Below are positions 51,398 to 61,378 of a stretch of DNA of 64,000 bases, one piece after another. A program made the position numbers and the translations under genes. This stretch comes from Methylosinus sp. H3A. Its GTDB lineage: Bacteria > Pseudomonadota > Alphaproteobacteria > Rhizobiales > Beijerinckiaceae. Each line of letters opens with the position of its first letter. Position 1 is the first letter of the stretch. The stretch spans positions 3,492,001 to 3,556,000 of the forward strand of contig NZ_JADNQW010000005.1 in the NCBI RefSeq assembly GCF_015709455.1. Reading direction: 5' to 3'. Below the pieces are notes generated by a model that saw nothing but the letters and a program-made list of their open reading frames with translations, did no database searches and was not told the DNA's origin.

Positions 51398-52176
51398 CCG
51401 ACGCCGACATAGACGCCACCAAGGCGCCGCTGATCGAGCATTTGATGGAACTGCGCGAGCGGCTCATCCGCGCGCTTCTGGCTTTTCTGGGCGCTTTCAT
51501 TCTCTCCTTCTTCTTCGCCAAGGACATTTATAATCTTCTGGTGGTTCCCTATACGATCGCGGCGGGGCCGGAGGCCAAGCTGATCTATACGGCTCCGCAG
51601 GAGTATTTCTTCACCCAGATCAAAGTGGCGATGTTCATGGCGGCCTTCGTCTCCTGTCCGATCGTCATCGGGCAGGTCTACGCTTTCGTCGCGCCAGGCC
51701 TCTATCGCCACGAGCGCCAGGCCTTCCGCCCCTATCTCGTCGCGACTCCAGTCTTTTTCGCGCTGGGCGCGCTCGTCGTCTATTTTTTCGTCATGCCCAA
51801 TCTGCTGCATTTCTTCATCTCGATGCAGCAGGCCAATGAGCCCGGCAAGGCGCAGATCGAGCTTTTGCCGCGCGTGTCCGAATATCTCTCGCTCATCATG
51901 ACGCTGGTGCTGGCCTTCGGCGTCGTGTTCCAGCTTCCGGTGGCGCTGACGCTGCTCGGACAGATCGGCATCGTCTCGTCGAAATTCCTGGCCGAGAAGC
52001 GCCGCTATGCGATCGTGCTGGTCTTCATCGTGGCGGCGGTGCTGACGCCGCCCGATGTGTTCAGCCAGCTGGCGCTCGCCATTCCGGGGCTGCTGCTCTA
52101 CGAGGCCTCGATCATCTCCGTGCGCTGGATCGAGAAGAAGCGCGCCGCCGCCGAGGGACAACAGGCCGCGGGTTGA
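51394..52176 (+). CDS. tatC: Twin-arginine translocase subunit TatC
   Basis: A 260-residue subunit with six membrane helices that recognises twin-arginine signals. The N-terminus reads APLIEHLMELRERLIRALLA; FYAPGLYRHERQ-type and SEYLSLIMTLVLAFGVVFQL segments are present. It overlaps tatB by 4 bases. Confidence 0.96.
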   Translation: MTDADIDATKAPLIEHLMELRERLIRALLAFLGAFILSFFFAKDIYNLLVVPYTIAAGPEAKLIYTAPQEYFFTQIKVAMFMAAFVSCPIVIGQVYAFVAPGLYRHERQAFRPYLVATPVFFALGALVVYFFVMPNLLHFFISMQQANEPGKAQIELLPRVSEYLSLIMTLVLAFGVVFQLPVALTLLGQIGIVSSKFLAEKRRYAIVLVFIVAAVLTPPDVFSQLALAIPGLLLYEASIISVRWIEKKRAAAEGQQAAG

Positions 52177-52177
52177 C

Positions 52178-53762
<1,585 letters not shown>

Positions 53763-53783
53763 CCCTTAGCGTAATCTAGGTGC

Positions 53784-53819
53784 GCGATTCCTTCTCCCAC
53801 GAGTGGGAGAAGGAATCGC
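53784..53819. repeat. 16-bp perfect palindrome between serS and surE
   Basis: Arms 53784-53799 and 53804-53819 are exact complements with a CGAG loop; the stem includes CCTTCTCCCA. It shares the CCTTCTCCC core with the repeats at 52178-52345. It ends 23 bases before the surE start. Confidence 0.85.
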
Positions 53820-53842
53820 CAGCGATCAGTGTTTGTGAGCAT

Positions 53843-54607
53843 ATGCGCATTCTCATCACCAATGACGACGGCATTCACGGCGCGGGTCTCGCGCTCGCCG
53901 AGCGAGTCGCCCGCAGCCTCACCGACGATGTCTTCGTCGTCGCGCCGGAGAGCGAGCAATCGGGCGTCGCGCATTCGCTCTCCATCAATGATCCGCTGCG
54001 CCTGCGCGAAATCTCCTCACGGCATTTCGCGGTCAAGGGCACGCCGACCGATTGCGTCATCATGGGCGTGCGCAAGCTGCTCGCCGACAAGCCGCCGGAC
54101 CTCATCCTCTCCGGCGTCAATTCGGGCCAGAATCTCGCCGAGGACGTCAGCTATTCGGGCACCATCGCCGGCGCCATAGAGGGCACGCTGCTCGGCATTC
54201 CCTCCATCGCTCTGTCGCAGGTCTATGACTTTTTCGCCGGCCGCCAGCATATTCATTGGGCCTGCGCCGAGACGCATGCGGCGGATATCATTCGCAAGCT
54301 CGTCGCGGCGGGCATTCCGCCGGGCGTGCTGATGAATGTCAATTTTCCCAATTGCACGCCGGAGGATGTGAAGGGCGTCGCCGTCACCATGCAGGGCCAG
54401 CGCTCCAACGATCTGATGCATATCGAAGACCGCAAGGACGGTCGCGGCATTCCCTATTATTGGATATGCTTCCGCCGCGGCAATTTTACGTCGGGGCCGG
54501 GCACGGATCTCGAGGCGGTCGAGGCGAACAAAATTTCGGTGACGCCGCTGCGCCTCGATTTCACCGACCATCCGACGCTGACGCGGCTCTCCGCCGCTTT
54601 CGAATAG
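53843..54607 (+). CDS. surE: 5'/3'-nucleotidase SurE
   Basis: A 254-residue metal-dependent survival protein that dephosphorylates nucleoside monophosphates. The N-terminal metal site reads ILITNDDGIHGAG; SGVNSGQNLAEDVSYSGT completes it. ATG at 53843 was chosen because it begins the conserved N-terminus directly. It is followed by pcm at 8 bases, a conserved pairing. Confidence 0.96.
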   Translation: MRILITNDDGIHGAGLALAERVARSLTDDVFVVAPESEQSGVAHSLSINDPLRLREISSRHFAVKGTPTDCVIMGVRKLLADKPPDLILSGVNSGQNLAEDVSYSGTIAGAIEGTLLGIPSIALSQVYDFFAGRQHIHWACAETHAADIIRKLVAAGIPPGVLMNVNFPNCTPEDVKGVAVTMQGQRSNDLMHIEDRKDGRGIPYYWICFRRGNFTSGPGTDLEAVEANKISVTPLRLDFTDHPTLTRLSAAFE

Positions 54608-54614
54608 GGGCCAA

Positions 54615-55298
54615 ATGGAGGAGCGCGCCGGCGAAGAACAGTCGATCGAGGCTCGCGCGGCGCTTCTCCTGCAATTGCGGCGCGCCGGCGTGCGCGACCT
54701 CTCCATCATGCGCGCCTTCGAGACGACGCCCCGGGAGCTGTTCGCCCCGCATCGCTTCCGCGATCTCGCCGCCCGCGACATGTCGCTGCCGATCGGCTGC
54801 GGCCAGACCATGCCGGCGGCCGCCGATCTCGCGCGCAGGCTCGAGGCTCTGAGGCTGGAGCCGCATCATCGCGTGCTCGAGGTGGGTACGGGCTCCGGCT
54901 TCGGCGCGGCGGTGCTGTCGCGGCTCGCGCGCGAGGTGGTGACGATCGAGCGTTTTGAGACGCTGGCGATAGAGGCGCGCCAGCGGCTCGCCGAGCTCGG
55001 CCGCGGCAATGTCGAGGTTTTCTTCGGCGACGGCCTCGCAGCGAATGAGACGCGCGGATATTTCGACCGCGTCATTCTGCACATGTCTTTTCAGGAGCCG
55101 CCCTATGCGGTCCTGGCCGCGCTGGCGCTGGGCGGGACGGCGGTGTTCGGCCGTTTCGACGCGCCGGTTTCTGAGAACGCCCGGCCGGGAGAGCGGCTTT
55201 TTCTCTCGCATCGCGAGAGCGAGCCGCTGTGGACGGACAGCGATCTCGGCCCTTGCCGGCTCGGCGCGGCGCTCGCCGGGCGCGCCAAGGCTCTGTGA
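54615..55298 (+). CDS. pcm: Protein-L-isoaspartate O-methyltransferase
   Basis: A 227-residue SAM-dependent repair enzyme for isoaspartyl residues. The conserved SAM motif LEVGTGSGFGAAVLSRLA and the family block MSLPIGCGQTMPAAADLARR are present, as is the post-motif VTIERFETLAIEARQRL. It sits in the surE-pcm-nlpD order typical of proteobacteria. Confidence 0.95.
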   Translation: MEERAGEEQSIEARAALLLQLRRAGVRDLSIMRAFETTPRELFAPHRFRDLAARDMSLPIGCGQTMPAAADLARRLEALRLEPHHRVLEVGTGSGFGAAVLSRLAREVVTIERFETLAIEARQRLAELGRGNVEVFFGDGLAANETRGYFDRVILHMSFQEPPYAVLAALALGGTAVFGRFDAPVSENARPGERLFLSHRESEPLWTDSDLGPCRLGAALAGRAKAL

Positions 55299-55421
55299 GC
55301 GTGCGTATTTACCTAAAATCCGCGAGGCGCGCGTGAACCCGCATTCATCTTAAACGCTCCCTTAACCGGCCTATGGCTAGATGAACGCCAGTGAGGATCG
55401 CGTTCGAGTGTAGGTCGCGTC

Positions 55422-57047
55422 ATGGCAATTGAGCGTCGTGTTTTTCTATCGCGGGTCGCTAAGCGGCTCATGTTCGCAGCCGGCGCCGCCGGTTTGCTCG
55501 CCGGTTGTTCGGACGCTTCCCGTTTCGCCGATCCTTTCACCAATCCGTTCCAGGATTCCGCGCCCGTGGGCCGCGTCGATCGCGCGCCGACCGGGACCAA
55601 TCCCGTGCGCCGCAGCGTCGTCGAGCAGCGCCCGCTCGCCCCGCCGCAGGCGGTGAGCCAGAGCGCGCCAGCCGCGGCCCCCGCGCCCATCGCCGCTGCG
55701 CCGGCTCCCGCCCCGGCCCGCGCCGCGGGCGCCTATAATCACTGGAGCGCCGAGGGCGGCACGCCCGTCGTCGTCGCAGAAGGCGAATCGGCCGGCGTGA
55801 TCGCCACCCGCTATGGCGTGCCGGTCGACGCGTTGCTGCGCGTCAACGGCTTCGGCAAAGCGGCCGAGGTGCATCCGGGCTCCCGGCTGGTGATCCCGAT
55901 CTATCGCGCCTCCGTCGCCTCCGCTGCCGCGGCGCCTGTCGCCGCTCCGGCTCCCGTCCATGCTGCTGTGCAGCCCAAGATGCAGCCTCAGCCGGCGGCG
56001 AAGGGCGCGGATGTGCGTGATCGCAAGACGGAGAGGGCGGCCGCTCCGGTCGAGTCCAAAAATCCGGTCGAGTCCAGGAAACTGGTCGAGCCGAAGAAAA
56101 AGACCTCGATGGCCGAACCCGAGCCTGCGCCTACGCCGGTGAGGCAGGCGGTCGCCGAGCGTCCGCATCCGGCGCCCGTCAAGCAGGCCCAGGCTCCGGT
56201 CCAAATCGAAGCGAAGCAGGCGAAGCCCGCGCCGAAGCAGGCCGAGGCGCAGCCGGTGAAGTCCGCGCCCAGGCAGATCGCGCAGGCGCCTGTTCAGGCG
56301 AAGCCCGCTCCGGCGCCGAAACAGGCGGAGGCCCATCCGGCCCGCGCGCAGCTCGCGCAGCGGACGAAGGAGCCCGAGCCCGTCAAGGCGAAGCCGGCGG
56401 AGCCGCAGCGCAAGCTCGCCCAGGCGGAGCCCGCCCGCAAGCCGGAGCCAGAGGTCCGCGCCGAGAAGTCGGCCAAGAAGAAGCCCGAGCCGGCCCCGGC
56501 GAAGGAGATCGCTCGCGCCGCGCCGCAGGTCGAGAAGCCGCAGAGATTCGCCGAAGCCGCTCCGGCCCCGCAGCCGCAGGCGCAGCGCAACATAGACAAG
56601 ACGCCGACAGCCTCGATCCCGCCGCAGCAGGCCGAGGAGAAGCCCTCGCCCGCTTCCACCCAGGCGAGCGCCGACGCGCGTCCGGAGTTCCGCTGGCCGG
56701 CGCGCGGCCGCATCATCCAGGGCTTCAACTCGGGCGGCAACGACGGCATCAATATCTCCGTGCCCGAGGGCACACAGGTGAAGGCGGCCGAGGGCGGCGT
56801 CGTCGCCTACGCCGGCAGCGAGCTCAAGGGCTATGGCAATCTGGTGTTGATCCGCCATCCCAATGGCTTTGTCTCCGCCTACGCCCATAATGGCGAGCTC
56901 GATGTGAAGCGCGGCGACCAGGTGAAGCGCGGCCAGACGATCGCCAAATCCGGCCAGTCCGGCAATGTCGGCTCGCCGCAGCTGCATTTCGAGCTGCGCA
57001 AAGGTTCGACGCCGGTCGATCCGACCGGCTATCTCGCGGGGCTGTGA
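55422..57047 (+). CDS. nlpD: NlpD/DipM-like LysM-LytM lipoprotein
   Basis: A 541-residue envelope protein. A lipoprotein-like signal ends LLAGC (Cys29). A LysM domain lies at about 110-155 (VVAEGESAGVIATRYGVPVD), then a very long Lys/Pro/Ala/Gln-rich linker, and a C-terminal LytM/M23 domain (about 425-541). The first metal ligands of active M23 enzymes are missing (NDGINIS instead of HxGxD), while YAHNGEL and QLHFEL remain, so it is probably a regulator that activates amidases at division rather than a hydrolase. Confidence 0.88.
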   Translation: MAIERRVFLSRVAKRLMFAAGAAGLLAGCSDASRFADPFTNPFQDSAPVGRVDRAPTGTNPVRRSVVEQRPLAPPQAVSQSAPAAAPAPIAAAPAPAPARAAGAYNHWSAEGGTPVVVAEGESAGVIATRYGVPVDALLRVNGFGKAAEVHPGSRLVIPIYRASVASAAAAPVAAPAPVHAAVQPKMQPQPAAKGADVRDRKTERAAAPVESKNPVESRKLVEPKKKTSMAEPEPAPTPVRQAVAERPHPAPVKQAQAPVQIEAKQAKPAPKQAEAQPVKSAPRQIAQAPVQAKPAPAPKQAEAHPARAQLAQRTKEPEPVKAKPAEPQRKLAQAEPARKPEPEVRAEKSAKKKPEPAPAKEIARAAPQVEKPQRFAEAAPAPQPQAQRNIDKTPTASIPPQQAEEKPSPASTQASADARPEFRWPARGRIIQGFNSGGNDGINISVPEGTQVKAAEGGVVAYAGSELKGYGNLVLIRHPNGFVSAYAHNGELDVKRGDQVKRGQTIAKSGQSGNVGSPQLHFELRKGSTPVDPTGYLAGL

Positions 57048-57098
57048 CGGCCTTTCGCGAAGGAATCTCGGGCGTTCGCGAGACACAGCGCCAGAGTC

Positions 57099-57140
57099 GG
57101 GCGACGGGCCGCGCGAGCGCCCGTCGCCCGTTTTCTTTTT
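57099..57140 (+). terminator. Strong rho-independent terminator
   Basis: A perfect 11-bp stem, GGGCGACGGGC/GCCCGTCGCCC (57099-57109 and 57119-57129), with a T-rich tract (57131-57140). It ends the argS-to-nlpD block. Confidence 0.9.
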
Positions 57141-57194
57141 GCGCCAGAGCCTCTATAGGGACGGCCGGGTTGGGCGATAAGGGAAAATTCGGCA

Positions 57195-57488
57195 GTGAAA
57201 TATCTCATGTCTCTCGCAGCGGTTCTCCTTTTCGCCACGCCGGCGCTCGCCGTCGATCCGACCGGCATTCCGATCTGCGACGCGCTGCTGAAGCGCTATG
57301 AGGAATGCTCGGTCGAGCTGCCGCGCGCCAATATTCACGCCGCGCAGAAGGAGCTGCTCGAGGGCGCGATGAGCCTGCGCGCCAACGCCTCCAATCCCGA
57401 GCTGCGCCCGAGCCTCGAAAAATTCTGCGCCGACACATTCGAGGCGATGAAGGCCTCGAGCGACATCAAGGCCTGCATGTCGAAATAA
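57195..57488 (+). CDS. Small secreted protein of unknown function
   Basis: A 97-residue protein with a signal peptide (MKYLMSLAAVLLFATPALAV) and a helical mature part with four cysteines (IPICDALLKRYEECSVELP, EKFCADTFEAM, IKACMSK). The Cys pattern suggests two disulfides in the periplasm. No family is recognised. Confidence 0.7.
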   Translation: MKYLMSLAAVLLFATPALAVDPTGIPICDALLKRYEECSVELPRANIHAAQKELLEGAMSLRANASNPELRPSLEKFCADTFEAMKASSDIKACMSK

Positions 57489-57532
57489 GCGTCGATCGAC
57501 CGTTTGCGTTCGGTCGATCGAGCCTCTCGAGG

Positions 57533-58639
57533 TCAGTGGATCGGTATGGTTATCGTGCTGCGCAGAGCCGATTCCGCGGCGAAATAGCCGTAGCATTCGG
57601 CCGTATGCAGGGCCGTCCAATTGTTCACGGTGAGAAAATCGGCCTTGGTGTCGTAAGTGTGGTCGCCGATGCGGTCGGGACTCTTCACGCCGGGGCCGAC
57701 GAAATGCGCGAGCTCGTGAAGGATCGTCTCGAGCATGTAATTGTCGGTCTTCGTCAAGAGCTGCCCGACCGGAAAGAAGATCGTGTCCTCGCGCAGATCC
57801 TTGCGGCCCTTGTAATTGTCGTCGCCGGAAAGCCGCGGCCGGCCGTCCGGGCGGCGCGCCTGCCAGCCGCCGTAGAAAGTGTAGGCGACATAATTGAGCG
57901 CGGCGAGCGTTCCGTCGGCGGGGTCCGGCTGGAAATAGCCGACGCCCCAGCCGAACATCGGCGCCTCCAGCAGCGAATGGGTGATGACGGTGTTCATCGA
58001 ATCATAGATGCGCTTGGCTTTGTGCAGCTGCTGCAGCTTGGTCTCGTTCGAATGTTTTCCCGTGTGAAAATATTTGTCGAAGAGACCGAGTTGCGATTTC
58101 CCGATGTCGTGCAGAGAGGGAAACGGGTCGCTGCGGCCGGGCGGGCCGCGACGCACGAAGTCGGACGCCATGTCGATATTGAGCTGCGCCATCGATATCC
58201 AGTGTCGCGCCCGCGGCAGCAAAGCGCCGATGCGCTCGACGAATTTGGCGTTCTGCTCCGCCGTGGCTTTGGGCGGCGGCGTGGGCGCCGCGCCGCCTTT
58301 GGCGGGCGCCGCCACGCCGGAGCTCTGACCGTTCAGCGCATGAATCGTCGGGCCGTCGGGATCGATTCGGCCATCCGCCCAGCCGAGCTTGCGTGTCTGA
58401 TATTTCTCGATCGCCGCGATGGTGAGCGGTCCGACGAAACCGTCGACCGCGAGCTTCAACGTCGGCCCGCCATCGGCGGAGCTCACATTGTTCAGGGCGG
58501 CTTGGATGGTGCGGACGTCATTGGGAAGATTGCGCCCGCCGCGGCCGACGGAGCCGTCGATCGCAATGCCCGGCGCGGACGGAGGATCGCAGCAGGAGCA
58601 GCCGCCATTCGACAATTTCATGAGAACATGCTGGGCCAT
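57533..58639 (-). CDS. Peptidoglycan-binding domain plus M35-like zinc metallopeptidase
   Basis: A 368-residue protein. Residues 36-105 form a PG_binding_1 domain (LPNDVRTIQAALNNV, LAVDGFVGPLTIAAIEKYQ). A Pro/Ala linker follows, and then a metallopeptidase with HELAH at 308-312 and a downstream ECYGYFA block, as in the lysine-specific metallo-endopeptidase/aspzincin group. A CSCC cluster lies at residues 14-17. ATG 58639 with AAGGA upstream was chosen; a longer start at 58753 would add a basic-hydrophobic leader that might be a signal sequence. It may cut cell-wall-linked or foreign proteins; role unknown. Confidence 0.72.
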   Translation of the reverse strand: MAQHVLMKLSNGGCSCCDPPSAPGIAIDGSVGRGGRNLPNDVRTIQAALNNVSSADGGPTLKLAVDGFVGPLTIAAIEKYQTRKLGWADGRIDPDGPTIHALNGQSSGVAAPAKGGAAPTPPPKATAEQNAKFVERIGALLPRARHWISMAQLNIDMASDFVRRGPPGRSDPFPSLHDIGKSQLGLFDKYFHTGKHSNETKLQQLHKAKRIYDSMNTVITHSLLEAPMFGWGVGYFQPDPADGTLAALNYVAYTFYGGWQARRPDGRPRLSGDDNYKGRKDLREDTIFFPVGQLLTKTDNYMLETILHELAHFVGPGVKSPDRIGDHTYDTKADFLTVNNWTALHTAECYGYFAAESALRSTITIPIH

Positions 58640-58897
58640 AATGGAGTCCTTTTCGAACGAGAGCGTCCTTGTCGCGAGCAGCGAAGCGGCGGCGAGCCAT
58701 AGGTATTTCGACTGATATCGGCTCCGACGCTTTCGCTTTAACCTTCGGAGCATCGTGATCCGGCGAGTGGGGGCCGTTTCAGCCACGATAGCTCGGCTGC
58801 TGCGCGCGTGTGTGCGGAGCGTCACATTCGGGACGGGGCGCGCATTCCGCTGAAGGATCGCGAAGCGGTCTAGCGCCGAGCCTGCGGCGCGCCAGAT

Positions 58898-59470
58898 ATG
58901 ATGGTCATGCGCTCACTCTGTCTGCGGTGGCTGCCGAACTTCATCACGATCGGACGTCTCGTCCTGACGCCGGCGGCGATCGACATGATCGTCGGCGAGC
59001 ATTGGCGCGCCGCTTTCGCGATTTTCGTTCTCGCCGGCGCGTCGGACGCGCTGGACGGCTGGCTGGCCAAGACCTTCGATCTGCGCACCGAGCTCGGCGC
59101 CGTGCTCGATCCGATCGCCGACAAGGCGCTCATCGTCTCCATCTATGCGACGCTGGCGGTCAAGGGCGTGCTGCCGGCCTGGCTCGCGCTGCTGGTGATC
59201 TCGCGCGATGTGTTGATCGTCGGCGCGGTGTTCGTCGCCTGGCTGCTCGCGCGACCGATGGACCTCCGCCCTTTGCCTGTTTCCAAGGCGACGACGGCGA
59301 CGCAGCTCCTGCTCGCCACCATAGCGCTGGCTGGCGAGGCCTTCGCCATTCCGCTCGCGGGGACAGCGGACTTGGTCTCGGCCGTGGTCGCGGCATTGAC
59401 CGTCGCTTCGGCGGCCGTCTATCTCTGGCGCTGGGTCAAGCTCATGGGGCCGGACGATGTCGGAGCGTGA
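58898..59470 (+). CDS. CDP-alcohol phosphatidyltransferase
   Basis: A 190-residue inner-membrane enzyme that makes phospholipids from CDP-diacylglycerol. The catalytic motif reads DALDGWLAKTFDLRTELG then VLDPIADK; the usual AR is AK. The family includes PgsA and cardiolipin synthase types; the alcohol is not decided. It overlaps the next gene by 14 bases, so they are coupled. Confidence 0.87.
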   Translation: MMVMRSLCLRWLPNFITIGRLVLTPAAIDMIVGEHWRAAFAIFVLAGASDALDGWLAKTFDLRTELGAVLDPIADKALIVSIYATLAVKGVLPAWLALLVISRDVLIVGAVFVAWLLARPMDLRPLPVSKATTATQLLLATIALAGEAFAIPLAGTADLVSAVVAALTVASAAVYLWRWVKLMGPDDVGA

Positions 59471-60602
59471 AATTGAGGCGGCCCCGGGCGAGCTCGGGCT
59501 CGAGCGGCGGCTCGCTTTGTGGGCGGCGGCGATTCTCTTCGTCTTCGCGCTGTTTTATTTCCTGAGCGCGGTGCTCGCGCCTTTTCTGGCGGGCCTCGCG
59601 CTCGGCTATCTGCTCGATCCGGTCGCCGACCGGCTGCAGACTCTCGGTTTCTCGCGGCTCGGCGCCTCGCTCGCCATATTGACGGTGTTCGTCCTGCTGG
59701 TGACGGCGATCGTTTTGCTCGTCGCCCCGGTGCTCAGCCGGCAATTGACGGAGTTCATCGAGAGCCTGCCGGGCTATCTCACCACTCTGCAGGGGCTGCT
59801 CACGCGCGTCAGCCGGGAGGCGACCGGCGATTTCGTGAAGAGCGTCTACGAAAAGCTCGGGCTCCCGATCGCCGATGCTTCGCTCGACACACAGAAATAT
59901 GTGAATGATCTCGCGAGCGAGGCGGCGCGAATGGGCGGCGCCTTCCTCAAATCTCTGGTCTCCGGCGGCGCGGCGCTCGTCAACATGGCCTCGCTGGTGG
60001 TGATCACGCCGGTCGTCGCCTTTTATATTCTGCTGGATTGGGACGATATGGTCGCGACGCTCGACCAGCTGACGCCGCCGCGCCATCGCGACGTCGTGCG
60101 CGCCATCGCCCGCGACATCGACAAGGCGCTCGCCGGCTTTCTGCGCGGCCAGGCGCTCGTCTGCCTGTTCCTGGGGCTGTGGTACAGCATCGGCCTGTCG
60201 CTCATCGGCTTGAATTTCGGTTTCCTCATCGGCGTCAGCGCGGGCGTGCTGAGCTTCGTGCCCTATGTCGGCTCGATCACCGCCTTCGTCCTCTCCATCA
60301 TCGTCGCCACGGTTCAGGGCTGGCCGGACTGGCGCCTGCCGGCCCTGGCGGTGGCGATCGTCTCCACGGGCCTGTTCCTCGACGGCAATGTTCTGTCGCC
60401 TCGGCTCGTCGGCAGCTCCATCGGCGTGCATCCGGTCTGGCTGATGTTCGCGCTTCTCGCCGCCGGTTCGCTGTTCGGCTTCACCGGCCTGCTGCTGGCG
60501 GCGCCGGTCGCGGCGGCGCTCGGGGTGATCCTGCGTTTCACTGTGCGGCGCTATCGCCAGAGCGCGCTCTTTCTGGGACCGGCCGAGCCGGGGGAGAGCT
60601 GA
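59457..60602 (+). CDS. AI-2E transporter family (PerM-like) permease
   Basis: A 381-residue membrane protein with about eight helices. LAPFLAGLALGYLLDPVADRL and the C-terminal GSLFGFTGLLLAAPVAAALG are family signatures. The substrate is unknown; the name reflects one member, so no quorum-sensing role is implied. It is followed at 4 bases by hdaA. Confidence 0.88.
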   Translation: MSEREIEAAPGELGLERRLALWAAAILFVFALFYFLSAVLAPFLAGLALGYLLDPVADRLQTLGFSRLGASLAILTVFVLLVTAIVLLVAPVLSRQLTEFIESLPGYLTTLQGLLTRVSREATGDFVKSVYEKLGLPIADASLDTQKYVNDLASEAARMGGAFLKSLVSGGAALVNMASLVVITPVVAFYILLDWDDMVATLDQLTPPRHRDVVRAIARDIDKALAGFLRGQALVCLFLGLWYSIGLSLIGLNFGFLIGVSAGVLSFVPYVGSITAFVLSIIVATVQGWPDWRLPALAVAIVSTGLFLDGNVLSPRLVGSSIGVHPVWLMFALLAAGSLFGFTGLLLAAPVAAALGVILRFTVRRYRQSALFLGPAEPGES

Positions 60603-60606
60603 GCCC

Positions 60607-61317
60607 ATGCCCGGCGCAGGCGATTCCGGCGCAGGCGATTCTCGCCGCGGCCCCGCCCAGCTCTTCTTCGATCTGGCGGGCGAGCCGCGCTATGGCGAGG
60701 CGGATTTTCTGATCTCGTCCGCCAATCGGGCGGCCTTCGAGATGATCGGGCGCTGGCCGGACTGGCCGGACAGCGCTCTTCTGCTCGTCGGGCCGCCGGG
60801 CTCCGGCAAGACCCATCTCGGCGCGATCTTCGCCCGCCGCAATGACGCGATCCTCGTTCCGCCGGCCGAGATTCCCGAGCCCGGCCGTCTCGCCGGCGCC
60901 GCCGTCCTGCTCGACGGGCTGGAGGCGGTGACGGATGAGACCGCTTTGTTTCATTTGATGAATTTTATCCGCGAGAGCGGCGGCTCGCTGCTGATCTCGT
61001 CGCGGCGGCCGCCGTCGACGTTGAAAATCGCGCTGCCCGATCTATTGTCGCGTTTACGTCGTGCGCCGGTCGTAGAAATCGGCGCGCCGGACGATTCTCT
61101 GATTCGCGCCGTGCTGGAAAAGCTGTTCCGTGATCGCCAATTGGCGGTCGAGGCGACGCTCGTCGACTATGTCGCGCTTCGGCTCGAGCGCTCGCTGGAG
61201 GCGGCTCGCGCCTTTGTGCGCATGCTCGACGAGGAGGCGCTCGCGCGCGGCCGCCCGGTCACGCGCGCGCTGGCCGGCGAGCTGCTCCAGCTGCTCGACG
61301 CGTCGCGCGGCGCATGA
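60607..61317 (+). CDS. hdaA: DnaA regulatory inactivator HdaA
   Basis: A 236-residue DnaA-related AAA+ protein that promotes ATP hydrolysis by DnaA after initiation, with the beta clamp. The N-terminal clamp-binding-like QLFFDL motif is visible, as are Walker [10 protein letters not shown] and the sensor region ([20 protein letters not shown]). It lacks the DNA-binding C-terminal domain of DnaA. The order PerM-HdaA-Ppk is conserved in alphaproteobacteria. Confidence 0.9.
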   Translation: MPGAGDSGAGDSRRGPAQLFFDLAGEPRYGEADFLISSANRAAFEMIGRWPDWPDSALLLVGPPGSGKTHLGAIFARRNDAILVPPAEIPEPGRLAGAAVLLDGLEAVTDETALFHLMNFIRESGGSLLISSRRPPSTLKIALPDLLSRLRRAPVVEIGAPDDSLIRAVLEKLFRDRQLAVEATLVDYVALRLERSLEAARAFVRMLDEEALARGRPVTRALAGELLQLLDASRGA

Positions 61318-61378
61318 GGGGTTCCGGGTGGCGGAAAATCTGTCAGAGTCGCGCCGGCGCGCGAGAGGTGGAAAAAGC

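Noticed and set aside
55350..55366. CtrA box (TTAA-N7-TTAA) upstream of nlpD
   Set aside because: The spacing between TTAA half-sites is 8, not 7, so it does not fit the consensus.
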